Shown here in pieces: positions 20,701-30,150 of a stretch of DNA of 64,000 nt (positions within the stretch are counted from its first letter, which is position 1; each line of letters starts with the position of its first letter). Source of the DNA: Sphaerolaimus hirsutus (Eukaryota > Nematoda > Chromadorea > Monhysterida > Sphaerolaimidae); assembly GCA_964036195.1 (NCBI GenBank), contig OZ038452.1, positions 14,440,704-14,504,703 of the forward strand, written 5' to 3'. The notes below the pieces were generated by a model. The model saw only the letters and a list, made by a program, of their open reading frames with translations. It did not search any database and was not told the DNA's origin. Both the position numbers and the translations under genes were made by a program.

Positions 20701-22355
20701 GCTGCTGCAGACGCGACTGCTGCTGCGCCATGCCGCCGAAGCCTGTCAATATTGCATGTACCATATTTTTTCTAATAGAACGGCATACCTTTAATAGAAG
20801 GGCACCTCCAATAGAACGGCAGGTTTTGTCTCGTTTTTACACTCACGAAAACAAAAGAACGGCTGCCTCAAATTGAACGACAGTCTCCAATAAAACGGTA
20901 GGTAGAAATTACGTTGTGAGTGTATGGTAAAATAAACACAAAAATATATTAAATTTATAGTGAGAACATTCAAAGCATTCAAATATTGATATAAAATTTT
21001 ATATTGATGCGGTGATATCAAAATTTTGCTTAAGTTTAGTAAAAATCAAACTGTTTTGGAACGAAACATGTGTAAAAAATAAAACGACCGCGTCAAATAG
21101 AACGGCAGGTAAAAAAGTTGACGAAAAAATAGTACGTAGTAGTATTCCGAATTTAACGCTCTTCTAGTAGTATTCCGAACTTTACACGGTGTGTGTAAAC
21201 ATTAACATTAGACTCCTTGCACAGAATCCTACCATGTTTTGCTGAATAAAGTCCTGTCATAGTTTGTCGGCTAAATCGTTCCATTACGAAAGTAACGTAT
21301 TGTGATCAATTTGCGAATGACATTTCGAAACAATTCTGGACCATCATTCAGATGAAATATGGTAAATTTGCGTGCATAGTGTGCAGTCGGGAGACTTTTA
21401 CCTGCGACAAACGCGCGCGCACACAAACTTTACACGGAGTTTACAGCGCGCCGTGTAGTTCGTGTAAATATGCGCATGCGGACAAGGCGCCGTTTAAACA
21501 AAATGTATTCACCAGTCCTCTTGGCGCAGTGGACAGCGCGTTGGACTTCTAATCCAAAGGTCGCGGGTTCGACCCCCGCAGGGGATAGTAATTTTTTTTG
21601 CGTTTTTTTGCATTAAGGAATTTAACGGCCAATTACAAACAATATTTAGGTAACCAGTAAAGATCGGTTCAATCCAGTTCACTTTCAGAGAAAACTTCAT
21701 AACTAGATATGCAACGAACCCATGACATGCTGCGGGTGCGTCGGCGCTCTGGGCGACGGCCCGTAGTTGACGTTGGGCGATAGGCCGGCGCCCGGGTTGC
21801 CCGACCCGCCCGCCGACGTGCTCGCGTAGGCGGGGAAGTCGGTCGTGCCGGCGGCCTATAATAGGGCACTCAATAGTTAGTCTGGTTGCGGTCGACCCTG
21901 TAAAGTGTAAAATGTCATGTAAAGTGTCAATCATAACAAAAAAAGAACTGAATTTTATTACTGAACTTTGCATGACAATTGACATTTACTTTACATTTGT
22001 CATGGCAATTGACACTTTACATGACATTTTACACTTTACTCTACAGGGTCTGGAACTGGCACCTGAATCATGGCGCCAATCCCGGACCCTGTAAAAAGCC
22101 CTGTAAAAGGTCAAATGTCATGCAAAGTGTCAAAAGTCATGGAAAATGCCCTGCAAAATGGCAACTCGGTTGACTTTTGACACTTTGCATGACATTTTAC
22201 AGGGCTTTTTACAGCGTCCGGAATCGGCACCAGGGCAGAGTGGAAGTCGCACCTGGAAGTATGAAGCTGGTGCGCCGCTGCCGCCGGCCGCCTGGCTGTA
22301 GTCCATGTTCGGCCCGGGCGTGTTGCCGTCGGCCGCGTCCAGCGACCGGTGCTGC
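11631..22355 (-). CDS. ERC: ELKS/CAST/ERC (Bruchpilot-family) active-zone scaffold, 16-exon core and C terminus
   Basis: ERC proteins are long coiled-coil scaffolds of the presynaptic cytomatrix; they bind RIM, liprin-alpha and Bassoon-type partners and position calcium channels and vesicles. Exons on the minus strand: 22355-22253, 21855-21720, 20742-20458, 20392-20073, 19961-19840, 19262-19050, 18698-18591, 18395-18161, 15972-15805, 15726-15595, 15251-15028, 14149-13969, 13632-13496, 12996-12786, 12515-12192, 11792-11631. All junctions are GT-AG and all phases agree, giving 1,019 residues. Family signatures seen: SIKTFWSPELKRERAMRKEE (about residues 243-262), DDSIRKLLDMLQGK, IEELEEALRES, HVEEVLQLKHEA with AAISEKDAHIALLE, and a final GIWA. 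From about residue 215 almost everything is heptad coiled coil; the first 200 residues are Gly/Ser/Ala/Pro-rich. About 25 residues of the vertebrate protein between exons 8 and 9 are not accounted for, so a short exon may be missing or may not exist here. Human ERC proteins are about 950-1,120 aa. Confidence 0.95.
12192..12515 (-). CDS. ERC: ERC core exon 15
   Basis: The acceptor is CCACGTGCAG and the donor GAG/GTCGGT; phase 0 at both ends. It encodes VSQQLEARAGAYREQLEMLQ and RHERQKHVEEVLQLKHEA with AAISEKDAHIALLE. The latter matches the RRKHLEEVLEMKQEALLAAI block of ERC. Confidence 0.96.
12590..12755. mobile_element. CCGAACCGGAACC-word hAT-like MITE, one end lost
   Basis: Degenerate GAACCGAACCGG words end in CCCCAGCCCTA; the opposite terminus is not recognisable. 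It lies in the intron between ERC core exons 14 and 15. Confidence 0.65.
12786..12996 (-). CDS. ERC: ERC core exon 14
   Basis: The acceptor is GCCGACGCAG and the donor CAG/GTCGGC. It encodes a variable linker (QLDDFKRGRGVYTSSSKPY...) and then RIEELEEALRESVSITAERE, almost identical to vertebrate ERC. Confidence 0.95.
13496..13632 (-). CDS. ERC: ERC core exon 13
   Basis: The acceptor is GTTTTGCAG and the donor CAACG/GTGTGT. It encodes SDGSELDRLSNELDTAREEV and DKLLQMVKNLEKERD, corresponding to the AEVDRLLEILKEVENEK segment of ERC. Confidence 0.92.
13690..13945. mobile_element. ACTCGAGTAC-word element
   Basis: TACTTTTACTCGCAAAATACG words and GTACTCGAGTAC, ending CAACTCTG. Relatives: 5250-5370 and 5990-6175, 54950-55725, 62100-62400. 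It lies between ERC core exons 12 and 13. Confidence 0.65.
13969..14149 (-). CDS. ERC: ERC core exon 12
   Basis: The acceptor is CCATGCAG and the donor GACAAG/GTCTGT. A nearer AG four bases downstream would break the phase, so the first is chosen. It encodes coiled coil (QDLLESHRADAKDLRLAIDS...). Confidence 0.88.
14508..14948. mobile_element. TACCGTATT-family element in ERC intron
   Basis: TACCGTATTACCTCGAAAT to TCGAGGTAATACGGTA; intron between ERC core exons 11 and 12. A decayed relative with CTTGAATAATTTCCCC words lies just before it (14,215-14,505). Confidence 0.87.
15028..15251 (-). CDS. ERC: ERC core exon 11
   Basis: The acceptor is CAACGTGCAG and the donor GATAG/GTTGGT. It encodes IRESKVQMLQRKIDGLEEVV, corresponding to the VKERKVNVLQKKIENLQEQL segment of vertebrate ERC, followed by a Gln-rich coiled coil. 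Confidence 0.93.
15304..15570. mobile_element. TACCGTATTTGCTCG-family element in ERC intron
   Basis: TACCGTATTTGCTCGAATAA opens words such as GGGGAAATTATTCAAGG. It lies in the intron between ERC core exons 10 and 11. Confidence 0.75.
15595..15726 (-). CDS. ERC: ERC core exon 10
   Basis: The acceptor is CATTTGAAG and the donor AAG/GTGAAT; phase 0 at both ends. It encodes IEALRSKLESKNETIEQK..., the counterpart of the LRLRLEEKETMLNKKTKQ segment of ERC. Confidence 0.92.
15805..15972 (-). CDS. ERC: ERC core exon 9
   Basis: The acceptor is ACAAATTTCAG and the donor GAT/GTGAGT; phase 0 at both ends. It encodes MEKTELELSHKQTELQ through QQLNLLQGD, matching the IEVLKESLTAKEQ...LQTEVD stretch of ERC. 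The Met at its start is internal, not a start codon. Confidence 0.93.
16386..16695. mobile_element. GCTGCCAGCTCGC-word palindromic element
   Basis: Bounded by CACAGGGAATAGTACCT and AGGTACTATTCCCTGTG, an inverted pair, with interior words CAGCTCGCTGCCAGCTCG on both arms. Confidence 0.75.
16790..17217. mobile_element. TACCGTATT-family element, nested
   Basis: TACCGTATTACCTCGAAAT to TCGAGGTAATACGGTA inside the GGCACC-word element of ERC intron 8. Confidence 0.87.
17893..18033. mobile_element. GGCGCCATGGCGC-word hAT-like element
   Basis: Starts TAGTGAAGTAAAAGCGCC and ends GGCGCTTTTTACATCACTA; flanks CATATGAC and CTTATGAC (7 of 8). It shares termini with its left neighbour but has a different interior word. 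Related copies lie at 50395-50513 and 56945-57107. Confidence 0.88.
18161..18395 (-). CDS. ERC: ERC core exon 8
   Basis: The acceptor is GCCCCCAG, the last bases of the foldback repeat; the donor is TTGAAG/GTGGGT. The first base completes a Trp codon with exon 7. It encodes a Ser/Ala/Gly linker and then EAKEARIGHLEKQVLYYEDE and VAEYQEMRLK, aligning with the ISSMERGLRDLEEEIQMLK region of vertebrate ERC. Confidence 0.93.
18396..18590 (-). mobile_element. Foldback element that is exactly an ERC intron (introner-like)
   Basis: The whole 195-bp intron 7 of ERC is a near-perfect inverted repeat. On the coding strand it begins GTGCCAGTCCCAGACCCTGT and ends ACAGGGTCTGGGACTGCCCC followed by CAG. The arms of about 95 bp are built of TGTAAAATG and CAAAGTGTCAAA words. 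The outer GT and AG are the splice sites, and the phases of the flanking exons fit only this boundary. Further copies occur at 21885, 22072, 29662, 45194 and 54392. Confidence 0.88.
18591..18698 (-). CDS. ERC: ERC core exon 7
   Basis: The acceptor is CTTCTCAG and the donor GACTG/GTGCCA. It encodes HLESLLNTKEQEARTAQDEC through QQQTD, matching the HLESLLEQKEKEN stretch of vertebrate ERC. The donor GT is also the first two bases of a foldback repeat that fills the whole next intron. Confidence 0.93.
19050..19262 (-). CDS. ERC: ERC core exon 6
   Basis: The acceptor is ACTACAG and the donor TGCAG/GTGCGT. It encodes LSGELQLVRDTVREYELQVE, then the conserved DDSIRKLLDMLQGK, which corresponds to DESIKKLLEMLQSK of vertebrate ERC. 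Confidence 0.95.
19840..19961 (-). CDS. ERC: ERC core exon 5
   Basis: The acceptor is CCACGCAG and the donor GATCG/GTGAGT, a full consensus. It encodes KSASLIRQLQSDLQ through AVRNERDR, coiled coil that follows the SIKTFWSPELK block directly, as in other ERC proteins. Confidence 0.9.
20073..20392 (-). CDS. ERC: ERC core exon 4, conserved SIKTFWSPELK block
   Basis: The acceptor is TGTTCAG and the donor CAG/GTGCGC, leaving in phase 0. It encodes the end of the low-complexity N-terminal part and the start of the coiled coil, with the invariant ERC block SIKTFWSPELKRERAMRKEE. This block is near-identical in vertebrate ERC and insect Bruchpilot and is the strongest single identifier of the gene. 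Confidence 0.95.
20458..20742 (-). CDS. ERC: ERC core exon 3
   Basis: The acceptor is TTGACAG and the donor TACG/GTCGGT. It encodes a Gln/Gly-rich low-complexity region (GFGGMAQQQSRLQQQ... MAPLNVTTMNLSQYGAG...). The intron that follows is only 65 bp, the shortest in the gene. Confidence 0.85.
20761..21110. mobile_element. TAGAACGGC-word element in ERC intron
   Basis: ATTTTTTCTAATAGAACGGC with repeated AATAGAACGGCAG and AATAAAACGG words on both sides of a unique core. Ends are eroded. It lies between ERC core exons 2 and 3. Confidence 0.65.
21515..21587 (+). tRNA. tRNA-Arg(TCT)
   Basis: A 73-base cloverleaf folds fully: acceptor stem GTCCTCT/AGGGGAT (two G-U pairs), D stem GCGC/GCGC, anticodon stem TTGGA/TCCAA with loop CTTCTAA (anticodon TCT), T stem GCGGG/CCCGC with loop TTCGACC. 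The A box TGGCGCAGTGG and B box GGTTCGACCCC are present, and a run of eight Ts follows as pol III terminator. No intron. It lies inside the intron between ERC core exons 2 and 3, on the opposite strand. Confidence 0.95.
21720..21855 (-). CDS. ERC: ERC core exon 2
   Basis: The exon begins after TATTATAG and ends ATGG/GTTCGT. It runs in from phase 0 and leaves one base. It encodes a disordered Gly/Ser/Pro stretch starting AAGTTDFPAYAS and ending HVMG. The phases match both neighbours. Confidence 0.8.
21885..22063. mobile_element. GTGCCAGTYCC foldback copy in ERC intron
   Basis: An inverted repeat with the right end ACAGGGTCTGGAACTGGCAC and a decayed left end (GACCCTGTAAAG). It lies between ERC core exons 1 and 2, adjacent to a second copy. 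Confidence 0.75.
22072..22231. mobile_element. GTGCCAGTYCC foldback copy near ERC splice donor
   Basis: Runs from GGCGCCAATCCCGGACCCTG to GCGTCCGGAATCGGCACC. It starts about 21 bp downstream of the donor of ERC core exon 1. Confidence 0.75.
22253..22355 (-). CDS. ERC: ERC core exon 1
   Basis: The acceptor follows GCACGCAG and the donor is CAG/GTGCGA. The exon enters with one base of a split Arg codon and leaves in phase 0. It encodes QHRSLDAADGN through SYFQ; the RSLD motif resembles the YQSLDRG stretch near the N terminus of insect Bruchpilot. It is very GC-rich compared with the flanking introns. Confidence 0.75.
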
Positions 22356-23896
22356 CTGCGTGCGTGCCCGCCGCGCTAAACACGCGCTTCAGAGTGCTAC
22401 ACGCGCCGGGCGCATTCTTGGAGAGTGGCACTGGGATCGTCCGTTTCTTTTGTTGTTATATATTTACAGTGGGGAGCAGTCTTCGAGCAGCTCACAAACC
22501 AAGCCAGATAGTATTTTAGACACTGACTAATGATAAAATAGAACTAGTATCTATAGATGCGTAAATATTACATACACTGATGGAAATGATTATTGCAGAG
22601 GCGAGCTGCAAATGCAAGTTATCATTTTACTCAGAACCGTGGGCGTTTTCATGCGCAGCTCATAAATATGCATATATTTAAAGGTCTAAGAAGAACGGTT
22701 CAGTTCCATCACCTACAATAAAAAAGGCCGAAAATAAACACCCCGCTGTTAGAGATCCACGATTTACAGCGAAAGCACGTCGCGAGGAACGGGAAAAACA
22801 TGCAGTAACGCGGCACAATTCCGCCGGGAAACGACTGAAAAATAGTGTAGAGGGGGCAGAATCGATCAATTAAGCGTGGCAAAGGGAGCGCGGGCAACAA
22901 GCGAGGCGGCAGCAATGCATCATGGCGGCCGAGGGAACGGGAGCAGCCGACTAAAATAAAGAGCCAGTGACAGGCGCGAGGCATGTGCTCATCGCCGGGC
23001 CTCGGCACTAGCTGCGAGCTTGTTTCAGCCGCCGCGGCGCACACGCACCGCGTTGCGTGAGGCCGGCCGCACGCATACCCCACCCAACTGCCATTACCCG
23101 TACATAAGCACGTCACACGAGCATTCATGACCATCCGCACACTGCGGCCGCGCTTGGTGGCCCGCCGCTCGCCGCCGCCGCCCCGCCAATCTCCGGCCGC
23201 TTTGAGCCACTTCCGATCCACGTTTTATTCGTCCATGTGTGCATCAAGTACTTATGTCTTTCAGCTATGTCGTTATGGCGCTCTTAGTTGATTTCGCCGC
23301 TAGTTATTGCTCAACGAAACGGCAGAAACGTCACACGGATGGCGACGTGCGGCTGGCACGAGTGCCATGGGGTTTAGCGTACTCAGGGGGGCGTATTTAT
23401 TCCAAAAGTATGTGGACACAATTGTCCTGTGAACACTAGTTGGCCCCCAGTTAATTAAAAAATGAGCAAACTCGTTAATCAACTTTGAACGGAGTTTACC
23501 GGAATGACGTGTTCGTCAATTACATTACAGTGTAGTGGGATTTAAAATAACTCATTCCAGTAAATTAAAATGGATTCCATACTGATTTATGAGTTTTCTA
23601 CGTTTTAAAATTTCATGCAGGTTTTTTAATTATTAGACTTTTTTGTTTTAGTAATTTTTTTGTCATTTCCGGCAAAATCTCTCAATTTTTTTCTTTACTG
23701 AAAAATTTCTGGCAAAATTTGTTTAAAATTTCATGCAGGTTTTCCAATGATTCAAATTTTTGTCTGTTACAGCAGGGGGAATCATTCAAAAGTGGAATGA
23801 TTGAAGGCAGTGGGATTATTCGAGTATATACAGTATCCTTCAATGTTACCAGTTATGTTCAATAGTGATAGAAATAAAACGACCTAAAACTTCATG

Positions 23897-24290
23897 TAAT
23901 GAATTTTAATAAAGTAATGTGCAGTTCGCTCAGTGAACTGCACACGACGTGAGGGCACTGTGCCACTCAAGAAGCGATGAGTGGCCCAGTGATCACCACC
24001 CAGGTGAAACTGATGCTCAGCTGCCGCTCAACCATTGTCACTCACTGCTCACATGCACTCGCTGAGCCACTCACTAGCAAATGTGAAGGCTCAACTACTG
24101 AGCACAGTGACTTGCCACTCAAAACTGATATGGCAAAGTCACATGGGCCACTCAGCTCCTGACAAGTGGTGGGTGAGCGCCGCGAGCAGTTGAGTTGCTG
24201 TGGGAACTGATCTGAGGGCTGAGGACTGAGTTGATCCGATTTCTGAGCTGTAACTGGTACTCAAATCTCAATATTGAACTTCATTTCTCA
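23897..24290. repeat. CACTGAGC-word stretch
   Basis: Dense degenerate GAGTGGC, CACTCACTG and CTGAGCAC words (for example GAGCCACTCACTAGC). Probably another word-type element, but its ends are not clear. Confidence 0.4.
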
Positions 24291-26446
24291 GTGGCTTATG
24301 AAGATCTTGTATTCCACTCAATCAGACTGAACTAACAATACAAGAATTATGAGGATAGTCACCAAAAAGTGAAACATAACATTTGCAGGTTTGGTGCAAC
24401 CAAACTACACACCTTATCAATGATACATATATTTCACATCACCAACAGTAAGAATTGCATACGCTGTCAAGTAATGTTAATTTTTTCAACACAGTCAAAG
24501 ATAGTTTGCGATATGAGGTTGCTGAGTTTGAGCCACAGAGTTGCAGATAAAAAAGTCATTTATCCTGTATTTTACGTATGCGCTGAACGTTGAACACGAA
24601 ACATTGAAAACCTCAAACATGAAAAACTGATAACGATAAAAAGCCAGTCTTTCAAACGTCACAATCGTCCGGATACTTTAATGACACGCAGCGCGCCAGC
24701 ATTACGTTGCAGGCTGGCGGGCGGGCATGTTGGGCCTATTTCGGCATACAGTGCGCACGCGCGCGCCGCTCACAGCGAGGCACGGGGGCGCGGGCTCGAA
24801 CGCGGCCGCAGCTGCACGGCTGGGCGGCTGAAAGCTGTCGCTGTCCCCGTCGTTCCAGCAGCGTAGCTAACAGCAGCGCCAGTACGGCCAGAGCACTGAC
24901 GGAGCGTTCGCTTCACTCCGCCGAGCAATGCGCACTGGCGAGCTCGTGTGTTGCGCCGCAAAGCGCGGCTCGAGTAGTGCGCCGCTACCAGTGCATTGGG
25001 AGTGGCGTGACGGCGACGCGCGGCTACAATAGCGCCGACTATCGGCCCAACCTGTGCGCGCGTCCACCGACTGCGGGAGAACGCAACGAAAGCGATCAAC
25101 CGCATTACGCGAACGTGCAGTTGATCATGTGCTGCACTGCGCGGCTGAGCGAGCGATCGTTTCAACGCAAAGTGCTTGTGATAGTGTAAAAAGGCCCCTC
25201 CCTATAAGTGCACGCAGATATGTATTTATGTACCTAGGTATGTATTTATGTATGGTCCATACGCGCAATGCGATCATGTGTAGGAAATGGACGGACACCT
25301 GAGCGCGCATTAACCGCAGAGGCAGACAGCACTCGCACCGGAATGGTGGCGGATGCAGCCACCGCGCTGCAACAACGCACGGGCGCGTTTTACGTATATT
25401 TACAACTGTAGCTGGCGCTAAGTGCCGCCGCGCGCATGCCAAATGTACCCCCATTCGTATAGATTACACTGCTAATTCAACCGACTTTTATCATGCAAAC
25501 GCTGCATGGAACGAATAAAAAAGCATGAGACAAAAATCGTGCGGGACGCAGTGCACTGCAATTTGCACGGGGCACTGGAAAACTAAGACGGATGGCCGCT
25601 CGGAAACGCCGTCTGCCTGAAATGGCTTCGCGTGCGTAGCTGCAGCAGCGGAAAAGTTATAATATCGTTGCGAGTTCGGTCACGCACGGGTGCAGTGCGA
25701 GCGTCTGGCAGCGGCGAGCCATGCATCAATGACGCCGGGCGAGCCGCGGGGGCAAGACGGGGACCATAGCGCGCCGGGGTCGCGTACACCGGCCCAAGCA
25801 TGTACGATTGCAGCGGCAAAAACCTCCGCAGTCGCCGGTGCCGCGGCACCACGCTGGCACCGATCCAACACCGTGTCAAGTGACAAACTTCAAACGGTGT
25901 TTCTAAATTTCCGATAGGATGTCTACAGAGAATGCTGAGCGTTACGTGTGACTTGACGGAGAATTTGAATCTTACCGCGCGACAGTTTAATTAGGTAAAC
26001 TTCTTCTGGAATTGGTAAATAACTTGACGGCGCGCGGGATTGGCCCCTGTTCGCATCCTACCACATGTGCAGTCGGCCCAGCCCAGGGACGAGGCTCGCA
26101 ACTAAGCAAGGCAGCGACTTAAAGAGGATTGCCACTACATATTCAGTGTGTATCGCCGAGTTGGACTCTCACGCGTACGGGCCGACATGCTTTCCACACT
26201 CGAACGCATTTTCTTGGCATTACGTGCACTGGCTGGTGCTAGTGGACTTGTTTCTGTTTGTGTATGGCTGTATTTTAAACAGAAAAACGCCTTTTGAAAT
26301 ACAGCTCTACCAAAAATATATTCAAAGCGACAACAAAACGTGCCACAAACGTTAGAATCGTAAATATATTTATGGTTCACCACCACGATGAAAAACTGTC
26401 GTGACAACAAACTCAAAAAACTCAGGTATTCAAAAGTTTCCAAAAA

Positions 26447-26584
26447 TACCGTATTACCTTGAATTATTCAACCCCTCGAATAAACCCCCCCTCGAATAAC
26501 CCCCCCCCCCTCGAATTAACCCCCCTCCAAATTTTGCTGGCGAAAAAATAAACCCCCATGGGGGTATTTCGAGGTAATACGGTA
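26447..26584. mobile_element. TACCGTATT-family short element
   Basis: TACCGTATTACCTTGAATTA to TCGAGGTAATACGGTA; only 138 bp, words with no unique core. Confidence 0.85.
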
Positions 26585-26748
26585 GTCAAACGTTCTGCTG
26601 TTCAACGTATTTCAACGAACAGAATGGTGCGATTCCCTCATTTAGATAGATATTGACCTGCTTGAGTAAAGAGTTTTCGCTGCTTTTTCAGGAGCAAAAT
26701 GAGAGAAGACTTACAAAAGCGGCGGGAACTTCTTTCTTTCTCAACCGA

Positions 26749-26895
26749 ATACCGTATATCCTCGAAAAAGTTCCCCGGGGAGTTATTTTTTAGTCAGAAT
26801 TTTTGAGGGGGACTTATTGGAGGGGGAGTTTTTTCCTCATGCTCACAAGAGGGAGACTTATTCGAGGGGGTTATTCAAGGGGGGACTTTTTCGAG
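26749..26895. mobile_element. TACCGTATATCCTCG variant element
   Basis: ACCGTATATCCTCGAAAAAG followed by GGGGACTTATTGGAGGGGG words; the right end is not clear. Confidence 0.55.
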
Positions 26896-28877
26896 TCGAA
26901 ACTTATCAAACATCGGTCGAAAAATCGAGGGACATCTACAAACCAGAAGAAGTTTCTAGTATGTACATCGACATTCCACATTCCGATCGAGTTGGAAAAC
27001 TTTTCAAAGAGTTTCCGGTGAACCACTCTGTAGCATATCAGCGCCACAGCGAGGCACAGCAACACACAAAAGCGCACGCATGCTGTCGCAACTTGTAAGC
27101 CAGACGCGACATAACATGGATAGTATCTACGAGTATTCAGTGCAGCATTAGCTGCGGGCTTTCAGAAACTGTGATGAGTGTAACCACAGCATGCAGTAGT
27201 GACGACTGAATTGTGGACACTCAAAATTGGTTAAACTCTAAACTGACACTACAGTGCGCTTACTCCCAACAGGTGTAATTGCCCACAATGTTTGAGATAT
27301 GTGTATTTACTTGGCTTGCACCTGTCTGTACCCCCTCAGCAAATTGTGAACTTATTGTCCTTTGGAGTTTAATGTGGCCGACACCCACAGCATGATCGAC
27401 ATTATTGCTGTTTTTGTCTGTAATAAAACAGTCACAAAACCAAACTTATCGAATTATTGACCGAATCGTGTTACAAAATCATTCAAATATAAAGTGTAGT
27501 TTCAATCTTGGTAAATATCAATTAAATTTGGATCGGCTGGGGAACTTTTATCCCCGCACTGGGAAAAAGTGTTTTGGGAATTGGCTGGATTCCAAGAAAA
27601 TGCTAAAAATAGTTATTTAAGTGCCAGTGGTGCCTCGCGGCAACCCTGAGCGCTTCACCGAAACCGATTATGTAGCCATGAAGCGAAAACCAAGTAATTT
27701 TAAAATAGGGTAAAATATTCAACAATAAAAAAGTCAAATCCTCCAGAAACACTTTGGCCCTCTCCTCTAGTAGGCCAGTAAAACATACCCGAAAGTCACC
27801 CCAGTTTTTTCTTTGAGCCGCCGAAATCGATCCTTCACCAACACGGAAATTTGAGTCAATAGTTTGCGGACAACTGTCAAAATTGATAAGACCCAATTCA
27901 CGTTTCGGGCTTAACTAAGTTTTGATATTTTTGAACTCCTCTGCTTCTAGGTATATACCTAGTAATTGAACGCAACAAATGTAGTGAACTTGCATTGATA
28001 CTTTATTTGTCTTGAGTGTGGTACTTATGCATCAGAGCTAAAATGCGAAAACAGAAGAAACCACAAGGCTTGCCGTTACAGCGCAAAACCGAAACGCTAT
28101 GCAAGGTAGCAAAAAAGCTTTCTTAAGACCAGAAAAGGTTGTTCTCAAAAGGATATACCTATTTTAAGTTACGCCCAATTCTATATGTGGCTAAGTAGGA
28201 AATACTACCAAATGGGTCGGCTAATTTCAATGACCAACAATTGAGGCATCGACTTTTAACTCGTGTCTTCTAAGCAAAAAAATGCATTTTGAGCAAATTG
28301 AGTTTAAACTTTCAAGACCATTTTTAGGAGTTGGTGTCCAACATGGACTTGACTCATTTCTTGGTATTTTTCCCGCAAAAAAAGTACTGCAAGGTAGACT
28401 TCTACAATTTTAGCACGATTCTGAGTGGGCTCGACATCTCGCTCAATTTTAGTGAATTTTTAAGTGTTACAATTGGACACTTCAAAAATTGGCAAACGAA
28501 TTCTATTAGTTATACTCGGCAGACACGATACTCTGCCCTCGCACTCATTTATGTCTCACGTTGGAAGCGTGCCAATGATGATAAAGCATGCGATTTTTGT
28601 ATAAAAATGTAAAAAAATTGTTTTTGTGAAAAAGTTAACGTATAGAGTTATAACAGAGTTGACTTCTTGCAACTTTTGATGGAAATCGCTTAAGTAAAAA
28701 AATCGTTGGCACGCTTCCAGCGGGAACCACGCGTGCAGGGTGTAAAGTGACTGGAGTATATGAACAATGCTGAAAATTGAATGGCACAAAATACTACAAA
28801 ATGACATTTTCAAGCATATGGACTACAGAAAATGTATCATTATCAACTATCAAAACTCTTATTCTGCAGCTAATCAC

Positions 28878-29638
28878 CAGAGTTGTTAAAATACTGGTAT
28901 TTTTGGAAAGTGTAAGTGTAAGTGTAAATACACTTTCCAAATTTTGAGTATGGATACCAAAAGTGTAAGGTATTTTAAAAATACCTAGGAAAGTGTAAAA
29001 AAAAGTGTAAGTGTAAAAAACTTTTTTAGAAAGCTCTCACTGTTGAGCATTAGAAAACACCGCTGTTCTCACCTTTAGATCAATTTATTTATCATTTTCA
29101 TGCATTATTTCACATTTTACAGCCTTTTATGAAACATTTCAGACTGTAACAAATACTGTAGTGGTATGAAGTTCCCTAATAATGACACTTTTTCAGTGTT
29201 GATATTTTACTGATTAAGCAATGTGATACACACTGTTTAAATGCACGAATGGACATGCAGCAAATGTCAATGCAAAAGTTGACTTTGTGTCCAGCTGGTG
29301 AATTTCCATTGATCTTGTCCTTGTTATAAAAGTATGATGAAACTGTAGAATACCATGAGTATTGATCAAAGGTTGTAGATCAAATGCTAGTTTGTACATT
29401 TGCCATATTTTCTACATTCAATGCATTTTTTGTACATGACCCTATTTTATGCTTTCTCGAAAGCATAAAACAGGGCCACCTGAAAGAAAAAAATACACTT
29501 TCTGTACCCGGGTATTTTGCCCAGGAAAGTGTAAAAAAAGTGTATGGGTATTTTTTGAAAGTGTAAGTGTAAGTGTAAATATAAATACCCATTTACCCGG
29601 GTATTTCGGGTAAGTGTAAATACACTTTCGCAACTCTG
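28878..29638. mobile_element. GTGTAAGT-word hAT-like element
   Basis: Ends CAGAGTTGTTAAAATAC and CACTTTCGCAACTCTG; exact 8-bp duplication CTAATCAC. The interior has AAGTGTAAGTGTAAGTGTAA arms around a unique core. Confidence 0.92.
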
Positions 29639-29661
29639 CTAATCACCCCCCTGTTCATCGG

Positions 29662-29815
29662 GTGCCAGTCCCGCACCCTTTAAAGTGTAAAGTCAAGAAT
29701 CAAATGTCATGTAAAATGTCATGCAAAGTGTAAAAATTTACATGATAAAGTCTTCTCAGTTTTTTTAATTGACATTTTACATGACATTTGACACTTGACT
29801 TTACAAGGGGGGGTA
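29662..29815. mobile_element. GTGCCAGTYCC foldback copy
   Basis: Left terminus GGTGCCAGTCCCGCACCC, arms of AAATGTCATGTAAAATG words, right end truncated after GACTTTACA. Confidence 0.65.
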
Positions 29816-30094
29816 TTTATGCCATACAGCTATCCTATCCAGCGACTCAGAAAATGTCCACAAACTGATGAATCCTGACCATACTCGGCGGACAGCACAC
29901 TTAGTATGGAAACCTACCATAACCCATCTGAATAATGAACCAAAAGTATGCAGTTTTTATCATTATATTTCGTTTTTACTATAGGATGATTAATTATGAA
30001 ATTCATCACGAGATTTTATTCATCAAATTATGGTAAGATTCCCTGCATACTTTGCGGTCCGCCGAGTATAATTAAAACCAGAGCACCCGCAAAC

Positions 30095-30150
30095 CTGTTC
30101 AGCAGCGGTCGATTTCTGCGGATCATTTGGCCAGAAGGCGAAGTCGTCGG
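30095..30150 (-). CDS. Candidate upstream ERC exon (part of a frame-neutral pair)
   Basis: On the minus strand a good polypyrimidine tract and acceptor (CAATTTTCAG) precede 56 bp that end AACAG/GTTTGC. Entered in phase 0 it reads PTTSPSGQMIRRNRPLLN and leaves AG, which completes Arg with ERC core exon 1. Entered from the 32.0-kb exon it hits a stop, so it needs the 31.7-kb exon (40 bp) before it; together they add 96 bp and keep frame. The TSPSG stretch loosely recalls the TSPAG of the insect Bruchpilot N terminus. Inference from splice signals and phase only. Confidence 0.4.

Larger units (their letters stand above)
22356..28870. other. Probable long ERC intron with GC-rich islands
   Basis: GC-rich islands at 22,880-23,230, 24,680-25,150 and 25,680-25,900 might be internal promoters or missed exons; none has a convincing splice frame. 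Repeats: 23,430-23,620 (foldback remnant), 23,897-24,290 and 26,447-26,895. 26,900-28,870 holds nothing I can name. Confidence 0.4.

Noticed and set aside
24681..25189. 160-codon frame in a GC-rich island
   Set aside because: Several frames on both strands are open at once, as expected from GC richness, with no conserved residues or splice context.
25583..25886. GC-rich minus-strand frame (LQSYMLGPVYATPARYGPR...) as an ERC exon
   Set aside because: No AG acceptor stands at its start and no GT donor gives a compatible phase. It was left as a GC-rich island.
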